A stretch of 49,346 nt of DNA. Source: Deltaproteobacteria bacterium. Lineage in GTDB: Bacteria > Desulfobacterota > Dissulfuribacteria > Dissulfuribacterales > UBA5754. Shown here piece by piece: positions 1 through 9,023 of the stretch. The position numbers were made by a program, and so were the translations under genes. The stretch covers positions 1 to 49,346 of the forward strand of contig JAINCN010000053.1 in NCBI GenBank assembly GCA_036574075.1. Direction: 5' to 3'. How positions within the stretch are numbered: position 1 is the first letter of the stretch; every line of letters starts with the position of its first letter. The notes beneath the pieces are model-generated. The model did no database searches. It was given only the letters and a program-made list of their open reading frames with translations, and was not told where the DNA came from.

Positions 1-1740
1 TTCGACCATGGCCCCTATCACTCCGCAGAGAAGCACCCCATTGAAGACCTCCCATCCAAGGGTGATGAGCGTGGCATTCAGTTGTTGGGGCTGGTAGATC
101 AGGCGCCATACCCCCATGCCGATCGAGATCGAAGTGATCATGAGAAAGACGTAAAACGGGCGTGCCAAGCTGGTAATGAATTCCTCGTCGAGCCGTTCGC
201 CCTTGGGGGTCACGGCAAAGCTCACTGTGCGTGGGTTGCGGAGGATCCGCACGATGGCCCCCAAGGAATAAAAGAACTGGGCCATCTCGTACAGCTCGGA
301 GATGAAGGCCCAGCGCACACGACCGAACAGCAGGTCGGCGACCATGACCACGGCCAGCAGGTGTGGCATGGCATAGGCCAGAAAATTTTTCAGATTGGCG
401 TCATAGATCTGGAGCCCGAAGATCAAAAAAAATGAGGGGGCAAGGAGAAAGACCGCGCGGGCAAACGGGAAAAACCAGAAAAAGATGGAATTGAAATAGG
501 CAAGCCGCTGCCATAGGGCAAGGCCCTTTTGCCGCAGGGGATTCTTGAAAAGGAGGACCTGCAACATCCCTTGAGCCCAACGCATGCGTTGCGTAATGAA
601 TCCTGTGTATGTCTCTGGTTGGAGTCCTGCAACCATGGGGTGATTGATGTACGCGCTCTGCCAGCCGAGTGCATGCAGAGAAAGCGCCGTCTCCGCGTCT
701 TCGGTGACGGTGCTGCACGCAAAACCGCCTGCCTCTTCCAGGGCCTTGCGTCTGAGAATGGCCGCTGAGCCGCAGAAAAAAGAGGCCTCCCAGAAATCCA
801 GCCCATGCTGGATCACGTCATAGAACATCTCGTTTTCGCCAGGCATATAGGAGAAGAGCTTGAGGTTGCGCTCAACAGGGTCAGGACTGATGAAGAAATG
901 TGGTGTCTGTACGAGAAACAGCCTGGGATTTGCGACAAAGGGGCCTACCGTGCGCTCCAGAAAATCCACGGTGGGCGTGTGATCAGCATCGAAGATCACT
1001 ATTAGATCGCCATGCGTGTGTTTCAGGGCGGCGTTCAGATTGCCTGCCTTGGCGTGTTCGTTTCTCTCACGTGTCAGATAGTGTGCTCCTATGTCAGCGC
1101 ATAGCTTCTGTAAACGGGCACGACGTGCGCGTGCCGCAGATGCCTTGTCAGGATCTGGGTTGTTGCATTGCTCATCGGTGCCACCGTCATCCAGCAGATA
1201 CACCTTGTATTTGTCTGCGGGGTAGCGCATATTCAACGCGCCGAGCAGGGTGGTTTCCAAAAGCTCCGGATCCTCATTGTAGCTGGGGATATATACGTCT
1301 ACTGTGGGCAGCCGATCTGGATCCTTTGGAAGTGGCACACTCTGGCGACGCAGTGGAGAGAGGTTCACAAAGATGCCAAGGAAATAGACCGTGATGCTGT
1401 AAAGCTCGGCAATGAAAAGGAGCAATGCAGCGATGAACGAGAAGGGTCCGTTGTAGCCCAGGGTCTCCGTAACGCGCCATACGAAATAGCGGGCGGTAAG
1501 AAAGGAGGCGATCACCAGAAACGTCAATCTCAACAGCCGATATCTCTGAGCCACCCTTCGCAACAAGATAAGGATCAGGAGCGAGCCGTAGGCAAGCCAT
1601 GCCTGAGAGCTTATCTCGATTGGAAGACAGGCCAGATACAGCCAGACCGAAGCAAAAATCGCCCACAGGACCGTGACACCTCGGTGTGTGATCCATTCAA
1701 TCGGTCGATCGGATGTCAGGAGATGAACATGGGATGGCAT
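1..1740 (-). CDS. bcsA: Cellulose synthase catalytic subunit-like glycosyltransferase (3' end outside window)
   Basis: Processive family 2 glycosyltransferase that polymerises UDP-glucose into beta-1,4-glucan at the inner membrane. About 580 codons are visible, reading off the left edge, so the C-terminal part (where BcsA carries its PilZ c-di-GMP domain) is not in view. Seen in order: hydrophobic N-terminal segments (about residues 20-115), a nucleotide-binding stretch LDDGGTDEQC near 183, HAKAGNLNAALKH near 229-241, the DxD motif FDADH at 250-254, a TED motif near 350 and the QxxRW motif (QRMRW) near 388, followed by further membrane segments. This motif order is diagnostic for BcsA-type synthases. 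The ATG at 1740 was chosen as the first good start in the frame; no strong ribosome binding site is seen. Curdlan or another beta-glucan synthase is a lesser alternative. Confidence 0.88.
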   Translation of the reverse strand, partial: MPSHVHLLTSDRPIEWITHRGVTVLWAIFASVWLYLACLPIEISSQAWLAYGSLLILILLRRVAQRYRLLRLTFLVIASFLTARYFVWRVTETLGYNGPFSFIAALLLFIAELYSITVYFLGIFVNLSPLRRQSVPLPKDPDRLPTVDVYIPSYNEDPELLETTLLGALNMRYPADKYKVYLLDDGGTDEQCNNPDPDKASAARARRARLQKLCADIGAHYLTRERNEHAKAGNLNAALKHTHGDLIVIFDADHTPTVDFLERTVGPFVANPRLFLVQTPHFFISPDPVERNLKLFSYMPGENEMFYDVIQHGLDFWEASFFCGSAAILRRKALEEAGGFACSTVTEDAETALSLHALGWQSAYINHPMVAGLQPETYTGFITQRMRWAQGMLQVLLFKNPLRQKGLALWQRLAYFNSIFFWFFPFARAVFLLAPSFFLIFGLQIYDANLKNFLAYAMPHLLAVVMVADLLFGRVRWAFISELYEMAQFFYSLGAIVRILRNPRTVSFAVTPKGERLDEEFITSLARPFYVFLMITSISIGMGVWRLIYQPQQLNATLITLGWEVFNGVLLCGVIGAMVE

Positions 1741-1842
1741 GGCCACTTCATGTTGGCTCGTAGATCGAAAACCGGACTGTCTGGCAGGTGCGTATTGCAA
1801 AGCGCCCTTGCCTGTGGGTGTATAACACGAGGATCCTCAGCA

Positions 1843-1866
1843 GGGGCGATGCCTGTGCATCGCCCC
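1843..1866 (-). terminator. Hairpin after ppiC
   Basis: A 9-bp perfect stem (GGGGCGATG / CATCGCCCC) with a 6-base loop lies 22 bases beyond the ppiC stop and before the bcsA start. There is no U-tract after it on either strand, so it may be an inefficient or factor-assisted terminator. Confidence 0.4.
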
Positions 1867-1887
1867 TTGCATGCTGGACGTTTGCCT

Positions 1888-2172
1888 TTACTTTTCGGTC
1901 CGTTCCGTGATCAGGATTAGGTGGTATCCGAATTCCGTCTTGACGGGTCCGTGGACCTTTCCCACCTCTTTGCTGAAGACGACCTTGTCGAAGGCCTCGA
2001 CCATCTGGCCGGGGGTGAATTCTCCGAGATAGCCTCCGTTTCTCCCAGAAGGACAAAGGGAATGCCTTGCGGCCATGTCCGCAAAATTTGCGCCTTCGGC
2101 TATCTGTTTCTTGATGTCTTCGCAGCGCTCCTTGGTTTCCACAAGGATATGCCGTGCCTTTGCCTTTTTCAT
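1888..2172 (-). CDS. ppiC: Small parvulin-type peptidyl-prolyl isomerase
   Basis: Catalyses cis-trans isomerisation of Xaa-Pro bonds. The 94-residue product is a bare parvulin domain without signal peptide, the same size as cytoplasmic E. coli PpiC (93 aa). Visible family hallmarks are the start KAKARHILVET, the central FADMAARHSLCPSG, GGYLGEFTPGQMV, and the end GPVKTEFGYHLILI. The ATG at 2172 was chosen over longer in-frame starts because AGGAGAG sits 5 bases upstream and because homology begins exactly there; the upstream extension is non-coding and reaches into a repeat element. It stands alone between malQ and bcsA. Confidence 0.92.
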   Translation of the reverse strand: MKKAKARHILVETKERCEDIKKQIAEGANFADMAARHSLCPSGRNGGYLGEFTPGQMVEAFDKVVFSKEVGKVHGPVKTEFGYHLILITERTEK

Positions 2173-2277
2173 TTTCTCTCCTTTGTGGGAATGGGCGGGA
2201 GAGTATCGCCTTATATCTTCACATTCAAGCCTCTTTTGGCGCTGCGATCGGCCCTGCTGCAATGCATCCGGTATGGA

Positions 2278-2304
2278 CCTGAATCCGTGAAATACGTACT
2301 CAAC
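2278..2304. repeat. Solo end of the CCTGAATCCGTGA repeat family
   Basis: The bases starting CCTGAATCCGTGAaATAc and ending ACTCAACC match, with three mismatches, the end of the 170-bp repeat seen at 45401. Only this end is present. It lies about 20 bases before a complete copy, which suggests nested insertion or decay. Confidence 0.55.
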
Positions 2305-2326
2305 CTGAAGGCGCAAGAAAAAGCTT

Positions 2327-2499
2327 TGAATCCGTGAGCCTACGGCCGGGGTATTTGTTTCGTGCGGCAAATAGCCCCTGTCCATGGGGGCGGATTTGCC
2401 GTTCGAGCCCCGTCCGTGGGCGCCTCACTCCACAAATACCCCAGCCGTAGGCTTATGCTGTGAAATCGAAAGGTTGAGTGGATATCTCACGGATTCAGG
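2327..2499. repeat. Palindromic intergenic repeat, copy A (about 173 bp)
   Basis: Bounded by TGAATCCGTGAG and CTCACGGATTCAGG in inverted orientation. Inside is a second long inverted pair (GCCTACGGCCGGGGTATTTG and its complement, one mismatch in this copy) and an inner hairpin GGCAAAT...ATTTGCC containing GCCCC/GGGGC. It lies 37 bases beyond the malQ stop. The same layout recurs at 23801-23986, 45401-45570 (reversed) and 47701-47876. Confidence 0.9.
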
Positions 2500-2536
2500 A
2501 TAGCCTTCGGGATCGAAGAGTCCCCGTCCGGGTGAT

Positions 2537-4741
2537 CTATCCCGTAGCCCTGAATGGCTCCGTCCTCAGGGCCTTGCAGAGGGCGAGGAATCTCGCATCT
2601 TCCGCCAGGGTCTCGAGTTCAACAGAGAGCTTCCGCCGCCAGTTCTGATACTGGTCTGTGGTCCCTGGAAGGTTCACTTGGTCCATCTGGCCGATGACAT
2701 CCTCGAACTGAAAGGTGAGGATCTTGCACGGGGTCCTTGCCAGATACCGGTGGATCGAAGTGACAAGTTCGGCAGTCATCTCTGGCATTCGATCTGGCTG
2801 AACATCCATACCATCTGGAAGGAGTCCTTCCTTTTTGAGTCTCAAAAGGAGGCGCACCCGGTCTTGCGCCCGGCCCACGATCTGTCGCTCTCTGATCTCC
2901 TCAGAGGGAAAGAGGCCGAGATCTGTCCTTACCTCGATGTCCCGTCCTTTCCAGTATCCGGCGAGGGTTGGAAGATCGTGGGTGCTCACAGAGACGACGG
3001 CCCCTTCCGGAAAGTCCTCAGGCGGTTTGAAATTGCCCTCGTGGTCCTTCTCGAAGTAACAGATCCGGCATGAGAGCACACCGAGGCCGGAGAGGGCGGC
3101 CCTGAGCTCGTCTGGAACGGTCCCAAGGTCCTCGCCGATAACAAGGCAACGGTTCCGCTGGCTCTCGAGGGCAAGGATCCCGAGGAGGTCCTCAAAGGGG
3201 TAGCGGACATACGCACCGTCGACAGGGGTCTTTCCCGGCGGGACCCAGAAGAGGCGCATGAGGATCATGACGTGATCGATCCTCAAGGCCCCTGCGTGAC
3301 GCATATTGGCCCTGAGCGTTGCAATGAACGGGGCATAGGCGGCCTCCCTGAGCCTGTGGGGGATGAAGGGGGGAAGGCCCCAGTCCTGGCCCAGGAGGTT
3401 GAAGTCGTCCGGCGGGGCCCCGGCCCTGGCCCCGAGGGCAAAGAGGTCCTGATTCAGCCAGGTCTCGGCCCCGGCCCCATCCACGCCCACTGGCAGGTCC
3501 TGATAGAGGCCCACGGCGAGCCCGCGTTCGAGGCAGAGCCTTTCTACGGAGGCGAGCTGGATATCCGACTGCCATTGGAGGTATTCGAAGAACTCGACCC
3601 GGTCGGGGTTTTCCTTCGCAAAATCTGAGACAGCCCGGGAGGCGGGATCGCGGTACTCCTCTGGCCAGACCGGCCATCCCCAGATCGAAGGATCCTCCCG
3701 GTGGAGGTGTTCCTGTATGGCCTCGAAGATGCATGCAAGCCGGAGCGTCTCCCCACCCCTTTGCTGGAATGTCCGAAATGCCCTGGCCCGGTCCGTTGCG
3801 CGCAAAATGTGACGATCCCGGAAATGACCGTATAGGATCTCGAGCACCTCCCGTTTCGCCCCGGCTACGCCCTGGTAGTCCACGAAGTCCTCCTGCCGAA
3901 GGGTGGCGAGACGCGCCTGAAACTCCGGGCTTCGGACGAGATCCTGTGCCTCGGCGGATTCGCCAAAGTCGGCCACGGCCTCCACGTCCAGGTAGAGGAA
4001 GTTCAAAAAGAGCCTGGAAGAAGGGCTGTAGGGGCTTGCATGGTCCGGATTTTCCGGAAAGAGGAGGGTGATCGGGTTGATCCCAACGATCCCGGCCCCC
4101 TGGTCTGCCGAGATCCCGACAAGGGTCTTGAGGTCGGTAAAATCTCCGATCCCCCAGTTGCGGCGTGACCTGATTGCATAGAGCTGGACCGCTGGGCCAA
4201 AAATTTTTCCTTCCCTGAGTCCGGCTGGGACGTAGCAGCGTTCTGGAGCCATGATGAGCGTCATAGCCTGGATGGGGGCGTTACGGCCGATACGGACCTC
4301 AAGGCGATGATAGCCAAGAGGCGGAAGCCAGGGAATGGGAAGCAGGCATTCGGCCGTTTTTGCCCCGCCCGATCCCCCCCATGACCTGATCTCGAGGGCG
4401 GATGGAACGAAATCTCCGTTCCGAACCGCGCCGTCCTCTTCCTTCAGGGTCCAGGTGGATGGGGTGGAAAGGAGATGCTCCGGGACCCTGATCGTGATGG
4501 CAAGGTGTTCGGGCCTTCCCCGTATCACCATGACAGGGTCGAGGATCCTCTCCCATCTTTCACGCTCGAGACGCTCCAGGGAGGCCGCCACAGAAGGGTC
4601 GTCCCCTGCCGGTACGCCCATGGCCTCAAGGAGGACTTGCTTCGTCTCGAAAGAGACCTCGTGCCGTTTTCCCCAGATATCCCAGTATTCGGACTCGATC
4701 CCGTATGCGTGGGCGAGCCGGTTAATGGCGTCAGCCTGCAT
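2537..4741 (-). CDS. malQ: 4-alpha-glucanotransferase (amylomaltase, GH77)
   Basis: Transfers maltooligosaccharide segments between alpha-1,4-glucans, in glycogen or maltodextrin turnover; cytoplasmic. The 734-residue protein is of normal family length. The three catalytic carboxylates of clan GH-H are visible: D489 in ALRIDH (nucleophile), E537 in VIGEDLG (acid/base) and D589 in STHDLPTLAGYW. The N-terminal 180 residues form the beta-rich extension typical of bacterial MalQ, and RRNWGIGDFTDL near 193 is the conserved start of the barrel. The ATG at 4741 follows AAGGAGG. The gene is transcribed alone, with repeat copy A after its stop and the defence island upstream. Confidence 0.95.
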   Translation of the reverse strand: MQADAINRLAHAYGIESEYWDIWGKRHEVSFETKQVLLEAMGVPAGDDPSVAASLERLERERWERILDPVMVIRGRPEHLAITIRVPEHLLSTPSTWTLKEEDGAVRNGDFVPSALEIRSWGGSGGAKTAECLLPIPWLPPLGYHRLEVRIGRNAPIQAMTLIMAPERCYVPAGLREGKIFGPAVQLYAIRSRRNWGIGDFTDLKTLVGISADQGAGIVGINPITLLFPENPDHASPYSPSSRLFLNFLYLDVEAVADFGESAEAQDLVRSPEFQARLATLRQEDFVDYQGVAGAKREVLEILYGHFRDRHILRATDRARAFRTFQQRGGETLRLACIFEAIQEHLHREDPSIWGWPVWPEEYRDPASRAVSDFAKENPDRVEFFEYLQWQSDIQLASVERLCLERGLAVGLYQDLPVGVDGAGAETWLNQDLFALGARAGAPPDDFNLLGQDWGLPPFIPHRLREAAYAPFIATLRANMRHAGALRIDHVMILMRLFWVPPGKTPVDGAYVRYPFEDLLGILALESQRNRCLVIGEDLGTVPDELRAALSGLGVLSCRICYFEKDHEGNFKPPEDFPEGAVVSVSTHDLPTLAGYWKGRDIEVRTDLGLFPSEEIRERQIVGRAQDRVRLLLRLKKEGLLPDGMDVQPDRMPEMTAELVTSIHRYLARTPCKILTFQFEDVIGQMDQVNLPGTTDQYQNWRRKLSVELETLAEDARFLALCKALRTEPFRATG

Positions 4742-4870
4742 GCTGCCTCCTTTTTTCGCCTTCTCTCCCTAATGCCGGCCTGATCTTTACCAAGAAAATA
4801 CACCACATGGCGGACTTTCGTCCGCTCCAGATGCCGAAGACGCCGGGATCTCATTGCGCAGCCCTGCATC

Positions 4871-4950
4871 CTTGGGGAACCGCCCAGTGCGGACCCGCAC
4901 ATGTCAGGTGGTGTGTGGAGAGCCGGTTAGAGACCGGCCCTTATCCGATT
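4871..4950 (+). other. Possible group II intron 3' tail (domain V/VI-like)
   Basis: Reads CTTGGGGAACCGCC, then GTGCGGACCCGCAC, then CAGGTGGTGTG, followed by a GCCGGT/ACCGGC hairpin and TTATCCGATT. From memory this resembles the 3' terminal region of some bacterial group II introns: a domain-V-like stem ACCGCC/GGTGGT with a GTGCG/CGCAC upper hairpin, a small domain VI, and an ending in CCGAT. The apical loop is not GNRA and the lower stem is imperfect, so it would be a decayed or divergent copy. No reverse transcriptase is present. Its 3' end overlaps the last codons of the DUF499 gene on the other strand. Confidence 0.35.
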
Positions 4951-7067
4951 AGCCCCCTCTTCTCCGAGTCGCCTGTTTCCACAATCTCAAAAGTCAGATT
5001 CAGCTGATGCGCGGACTCCCTCATCGCTTTCAGTGCCGGATCGTTCTCACTCAACGCACCGTCGTCGGGGAGCACCATCTCGAACTGCACGCCGAGCCCG
5101 AGCCTTTTCAGGTTCATGCGCGCCGCAGGGCCGACAAAGCAGCGGAAGAGCTCGCTCCAGTTCTCGACCGGAACCTCACCGCGGACGACAAACCGGCGGA
5201 CTGTGCCCTTCACCCCGGGTTTCTTTACAGTTTCCGTTCCTGGACTGTCGCCGGGGGTCGTGCCAACACCCGTTCCGCCTTTGGTGCCCGCAGTCTCATC
5301 GCCGCCCTGGGCCTTCGCCGGTTCCGGCGTGAACGGCGGGATGATCCATACGCCGTCCTCGCTGGGGTCCAGGGACACCGATTGCTTGCAGTAACAAGTC
5401 TGAAGGTTCGAAGGGCTCGGGCCACGACCGATACCGACCAGCCCATCGGCGCACGCTTGCGCGAGCCCGGCAGTCACCGCCTCCTTGGCCGCGACCATGG
5501 GCTTGTCCGTGAACCGGAGGAAGGCCTCGACGGCATCCTTCAGGCGCAGTCCGCCTTCCTTCGGGATGAGACCCGTGCTCTCGAGCGTCACCGAGCCGAC
5601 GCGCCTAAGAATCCACTCCTCGTCCTCGACGAGCGTGGTCCACACGTAGCCCAGGTGTTCCTGGAAGCTCCGGCGCGCATCCGAGAGCGCGCACGGCTCC
5701 ACCTCTTGACCATGCACTCGAAGGACAACCGTGTAGGCGGGGCCCAGTGCCTCCAGCGCGGCCTTGCGCGCCGCCTCGAGGCGCTTCTTGAGATCTTCCT
5801 TTTGCTCCTCGTCGAGCTGATCCCAGTAGTCCTTGCGCACGCCCTCCAGGGCCGCCCGCTCACGGTGTGCCTGCCGCAGTTTGCTTAAGCCCCGGGAGGT
5901 TCCTGCCAGAAACAGTAGCGTGTTGCGGTACAGGCGGTCCTTTCCACCACACCGTGTGCTGATCGCCTTCACGCTCTCCGCGACGGCTTCCTTCACCCCT
6001 CCGTTCTCGTCCCAGGCGATTGACGGAGGAAGGACCAGCAAGGTGAGCGACTTCTGCTCCGGCAGGTCCTCGGCAGGGTTGACGATCACGCGCCAGGTCG
6101 CGCCCACAAGCGCTCCCTTCTGCGACTCGGCCCGCAGGTCCTCGAGGATCTCCTCCTCGAAGGTCTCCTTCGCCATCTGCTGGCGGTATTGGACGATAAG
6201 CTTGTTCAGCGTCGGCTTCGTGCCGAACCAGTAGCGCTTGCCGAGGCTCCCAGCGGTCGCGGTGTGGAGGTAGAAGCAGCGGTTCTCGAGCTCCAGCAAG
6301 GCGCCGTCGGTGTAATTCCAGTTGAGGCCGTGCTTCGAGCAGGCGAGCTTCAGGTCTTTCGAGCTGAACCCGCTGCGACCGCCCTGCCCGCCGAACGAGC
6401 CGAGCAGCATGGCGGACGCCAGCCCCTGCCCTATGGCCTCGCTTCGGTAATCACCTCCGCGTTCCTCGTCGAAGCTGCCGGCGTTGGACCGCTCGCCGAT
6501 CACGTCGGCCGCGGCAACGGACTGGTAAGCAGGGCCCCAGAGTCGCGTGAGGGCCGCCTGTAATGCGTCCACGGACCAGCGGATATGGCACGGCTGGATG
6601 AGGTGCTGGGTCTCGGTGCTTGCCTGCCGGCGCTTCCAGAGGTCGCCCACGATGCTCGCGAGCAGCCGCAGCACCCCGCGAGTCCGCTGGAAGTCGGGGT
6701 GGCTGCCCCAGCGGGTGTAGAGCGCGTCGATGAGAAGGGGATGGAATGGATAGGCGCGCTCGATCTGCTCGCGGTACGTGTTCTTTGCGGCCTCCGAGGG
6801 CACCTCGCCAGAGTGCGCCGCGTACATGCCCTGATAAACCTGGGCGACCTTCTTGGGATACCAGAAGTCAGGGGCCGGGCTTCCAGCCTGCACGCCATCT
6901 ATGGACTCGAACAGGCGCGCCCGGACGACCTCGTAGATCTCTTCGTCTGCGACCGGCTTGACGTCGGCCCCGAGGCGCTGGAAGCGCTTCTCCAGCGTCA
7001 TAAAGGCCTCCTGCCCCTTTTCGCTCTGGGCGACCTCGTACTTGCTCGCCGGAAGAGTAGCCACCAC
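4941..7067 (-). CDS. DUF499 family protein, N-terminal ATPase part missing
   Basis: 708 codons from a GTG. The segment VVVATLPASKYEVAQSEKG at the very start, PFHPLLIDALYTRWGS near 110 and RTRGVLRLLASIV near 127 are typical of the middle of DUF499 proteins, which are usually above 1000 residues and begin with a P-loop ATPase domain. Here no Walker A is present: the frame can be extended only about a dozen codons upstream before a TAG, and those codons (ETSNLNHPGA) still look like genuine family sequence. The gene is therefore 5'-truncated by a deletion or rearrangement next to herA. The C-terminus has a low-complexity G/T/P linker near residues 590-620 and then a short alpha/beta domain. DUF499 genes are recurrent members of defence islands; their biochemical role is not established. 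Truncation makes loss of function likely. Confidence 0.75.
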   Translation of the reverse strand: MVATLPASKYEVAQSEKGQEAFMTLEKRFQRLGADVKPVADEEIYEVVRARLFESIDGVQAGSPAPDFWYPKKVAQVYQGMYAAHSGEVPSEAAKNTYREQIERAYPFHPLLIDALYTRWGSHPDFQRTRGVLRLLASIVGDLWKRRQASTETQHLIQPCHIRWSVDALQAALTRLWGPAYQSVAAADVIGERSNAGSFDEERGGDYRSEAIGQGLASAMLLGSFGGQGGRSGFSSKDLKLACSKHGLNWNYTDGALLELENRCFYLHTATAGSLGKRYWFGTKPTLNKLIVQYRQQMAKETFEEEILEDLRAESQKGALVGATWRVIVNPAEDLPEQKSLTLLVLPPSIAWDENGGVKEAVAESVKAISTRCGGKDRLYRNTLLFLAGTSRGLSKLRQAHRERAALEGVRKDYWDQLDEEQKEDLKKRLEAARKAALEALGPAYTVVLRVHGQEVEPCALSDARRSFQEHLGYVWTTLVEDEEWILRRVGSVTLESTGLIPKEGGLRLKDAVEAFLRFTDKPMVAAKEAVTAGLAQACADGLVGIGRGPSPSNLQTCYCKQSVSLDPSEDGVWIIPPFTPEPAKAQGGDETAGTKGGTGVGTTPGDSPGTETVKKPGVKGTVRRFVVRGEVPVENWSELFRCFVGPAARMNLKRLGLGVQFEMVLPDDGALSENDPALKAMRESAHQLNLTFEIVETGDSEKRGLIG

Positions 7068-7084
7068 GACCGCGCCCGGGTGAT

Positions 7085-7241
7085 TCAGATTACTGGTTTC
7101 TCCGCCTCGCCCCTAAGATCCAAGAGCACGTCCTGTTCCTGCTTGACATGGCCCGCCGGCCGGCTATCACCGAGCGGGCGCTTTGGTCCATCGCGCAGCT
7201 CCTGCAAACAAGCGATTAGCTTCACGCCTTCCTGCAACTCC
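7085..7241 (-). pseudogene. Unidentified gene remnant between herA and the DUF499 gene
   Basis: About 51 sense codons run directly on from the herA stop in another frame (residues such as GVKLIACLQELRDGPKRP and KQEQDVLLDLRGEAEKP) and end at a TGA just where the DUF499 frame becomes recognisable. There is no ATG start. The composition looks coding. It may be what is left of a gene that was fused to, or replaced, the 5' part of the DUF499 gene. Not recognised. Ends are approximate. Confidence 0.35.
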
Positions 7242-9023
7242 TCACGTGCTCCGGCGCGGCTTCAACTGTAGATTGTTGACCCGCTGAAACTCTACCGGGT
7301 CAGTAAACGCCGTGAAGAAGAGAGGCTTACCACTGAACGCCAAAGGGGACATGGGTCCTACCGCCATGAACGGGAACTCCTGGAGGTCCCGCCTCGGGAA
7401 GCTCTGTGGGTCCCGGAAGGACTGGTAAAGCTCCAAGGCCCGCTTGTCGCCACCCACGAAGTCCCGGAGACGGTCGAACTCCGTTCCCATTGCGAGGCCG
7501 AACCCAAAGGCCAGGATTCTCAGCTGCTGGAGGATCTCGTTGTCTAGGCCGCCCAGCGTCTGGCTGATGAAGAACCAGCCGATTCCATACTTACGCGTCT
7601 CTCGCACCGCCCTCCGCAGCAAAGAGCGCAGCCGATCCGCCTCCGAATCGTCCTCCAGCCTCCCACTGGGGGCGTGGCGATGCGCCTCGTCCAGCAGGAC
7701 GAGAACGTTTGCGCTCTGCTGCGTGCTCAGGCTTGACGTCGCCTGCGATACGAGGATGTTCAGTAGCTTGCCGAGGATGCGCCGCTGAAGCTCCTCGGAC
7801 CAGAAGCGCTGATTCCCTTGCCGGGAAATATCGATGACGATTACCGGCCTCGGCCCCGTAGCCCCGGCTGAGCCGAGAAGCATGTTGATGATGCCCGGCT
7901 GTTGATTCGAGTGGCTGAAGAGTCGCTGACGGTTCTGCCCAGCGCTGAAGAGCTGGCAGATTGGGGCCCACGACTGGTTGCAGACCTGTGCGAGGCGGTT
8001 CCGGTCACTCAGGAGTCGCTGAACGCGCTGCTGAAGTTCGCGTGCGCGCGCTGAGGAGTAAATGTATGTCGCGTTGTTCTGATCGGCGACTGCCCTCAAG
8101 GCGTCATTCAGCGCCTGCTGTGTGCCAAGGTTGTCCAGCCGGTGAGTGCCTTCCAGCGCATTCCTTATTACCTCGGCTGCCTTCCGCGAATTGTCGGCGG
8201 AGCGGCTCGGGATTCCGAGCTGTTCAAGGAAGCGCAATGACTGGAGCATCTCCTCGAATGTTGCCCAGTCATCCAATTGCAGGTCCCCGATTCGATAGAC
8301 CTGGATCGCTCGGCCCTGGCCACGAATCACCTGATCAAGTTGGAGCCCTTGTTGACCCACGCGCGTACCGGAGAGCTCAAGGGAGAATTCACCTTGGGGG
8401 TCGATCACAAGGATGCCCAGCTGCAGGTGGCGCGCATAAGCGCAGAGCATCATCTTCGCAAGCCCTGATTTCCCAGAGCCCGTCTTGCCGAACACACCCA
8501 GGTGGTATGCCTCGCCAGCGCCACCGGGTCCACTTCCGAAGTGCTTGAACCACATCGGGTAGAAGACGTCGTTCGCATATGCCCGCCCGAGATAGACGAT
8601 CTCGGAGCGGTACACCTCTAAGAGCCGGTCGAGGAGCGCCTGATCAACCCGATATACCCGAGTTCCCGTGGGAGGGACCATTCCCAGGACTTCAGGATCA
8701 AATCCGTTCGTCGACTCACGGAACGTCGCGCCAACGACGAGGTTCGCCGTCCGCGTGTCCTGACGGTTTGTGATCGGTGGGATCTCACCTGTGCGCTTCA
8801 CCAGGTTTCGGAACACCGAGTCTTCGTGCCAGCGGTTCTTCAGCTCGATGCCCACGATCTGCCCGACCGAGGTGATTCGTTGACCGTTCTGAACCGCCTC
8901 GAACGCCGTGAGCGCACCGACGAGCCGCTCCTCGGTCGCCTCCTGGAGTAGGTCGACGGTCAGTTCCGTGTTCGTCGAGGGGCTCCCGACGACCGCGATG
9001 TCTCTGCTTCGATCATTCGGCAT
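7242..9023 (-). CDS. herA: HerA-like DNA translocase/helicase (DUF87, FtsK/HerA superfamily)
   Basis: 593-residue hexameric-type ATPase expected to pump DNA with its NurA partner. Seen: N-terminal HAS-barrel-like region containing VGQIVGIE, Walker A GKTGSGKSGLAK near residue 180, LVIDPQGEF after it, Walker B VLVLLDEAHRHAP, then RETRKYGIGWFFISQ, a typical HerA sensor segment. The start at 9023 is set by GGAGG six bases upstream and by the TGATG overlap with the nurA stop, giving translational coupling. The order nurA-herA with overlap is the classical pair found in archaeal end resection and in bacterial phage-defence clusters. The neighbourhood (Res, DruA, DUF499) argues for defence rather than repair. 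Confidence 0.85.
   Translation of the reverse strand: MPNDRSRDIAVVGSPSTNTELTVDLLQEATEERLVGALTAFEAVQNGQRITSVGQIVGIELKNRWHEDSVFRNLVKRTGEIPPITNRQDTRTANLVVGATFRESTNGFDPEVLGMVPPTGTRVYRVDQALLDRLLEVYRSEIVYLGRAYANDVFYPMWFKHFGSGPGGAGEAYHLGVFGKTGSGKSGLAKMMLCAYARHLQLGILVIDPQGEFSLELSGTRVGQQGLQLDQVIRGQGRAIQVYRIGDLQLDDWATFEEMLQSLRFLEQLGIPSRSADNSRKAAEVIRNALEGTHRLDNLGTQQALNDALRAVADQNNATYIYSSARARELQQRVQRLLSDRNRLAQVCNQSWAPICQLFSAGQNRQRLFSHSNQQPGIINMLLGSAGATGPRPVIVIDISRQGNQRFWSEELQRRILGKLLNILVSQATSSLSTQQSANVLVLLDEAHRHAPSGRLEDDSEADRLRSLLRRAVRETRKYGIGWFFISQTLGGLDNEILQQLRILAFGFGLAMGTEFDRLRDFVGGDKRALELYQSFRDPQSFPRRDLQEFPFMAVGPMSPLAFSGKPLFFTAFTDPVEFQRVNNLQLKPRRST

Noticed and set aside
2327-2499. Intergenic palindrome read as a tRNA or CRISPR unit
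   Set aside because: A GTTCGAGCC stretch recalls a T-arm, but no cloverleaf forms; copies are dispersed singly with no direct repeat-spacer array, so neither fits.
5007-5888. 293-codon plus-strand frame opposite the DUF499 gene
   Set aside because: Antisense shadow; Arg/Leu-rich, no motif, while the minus frame matches DUF499.
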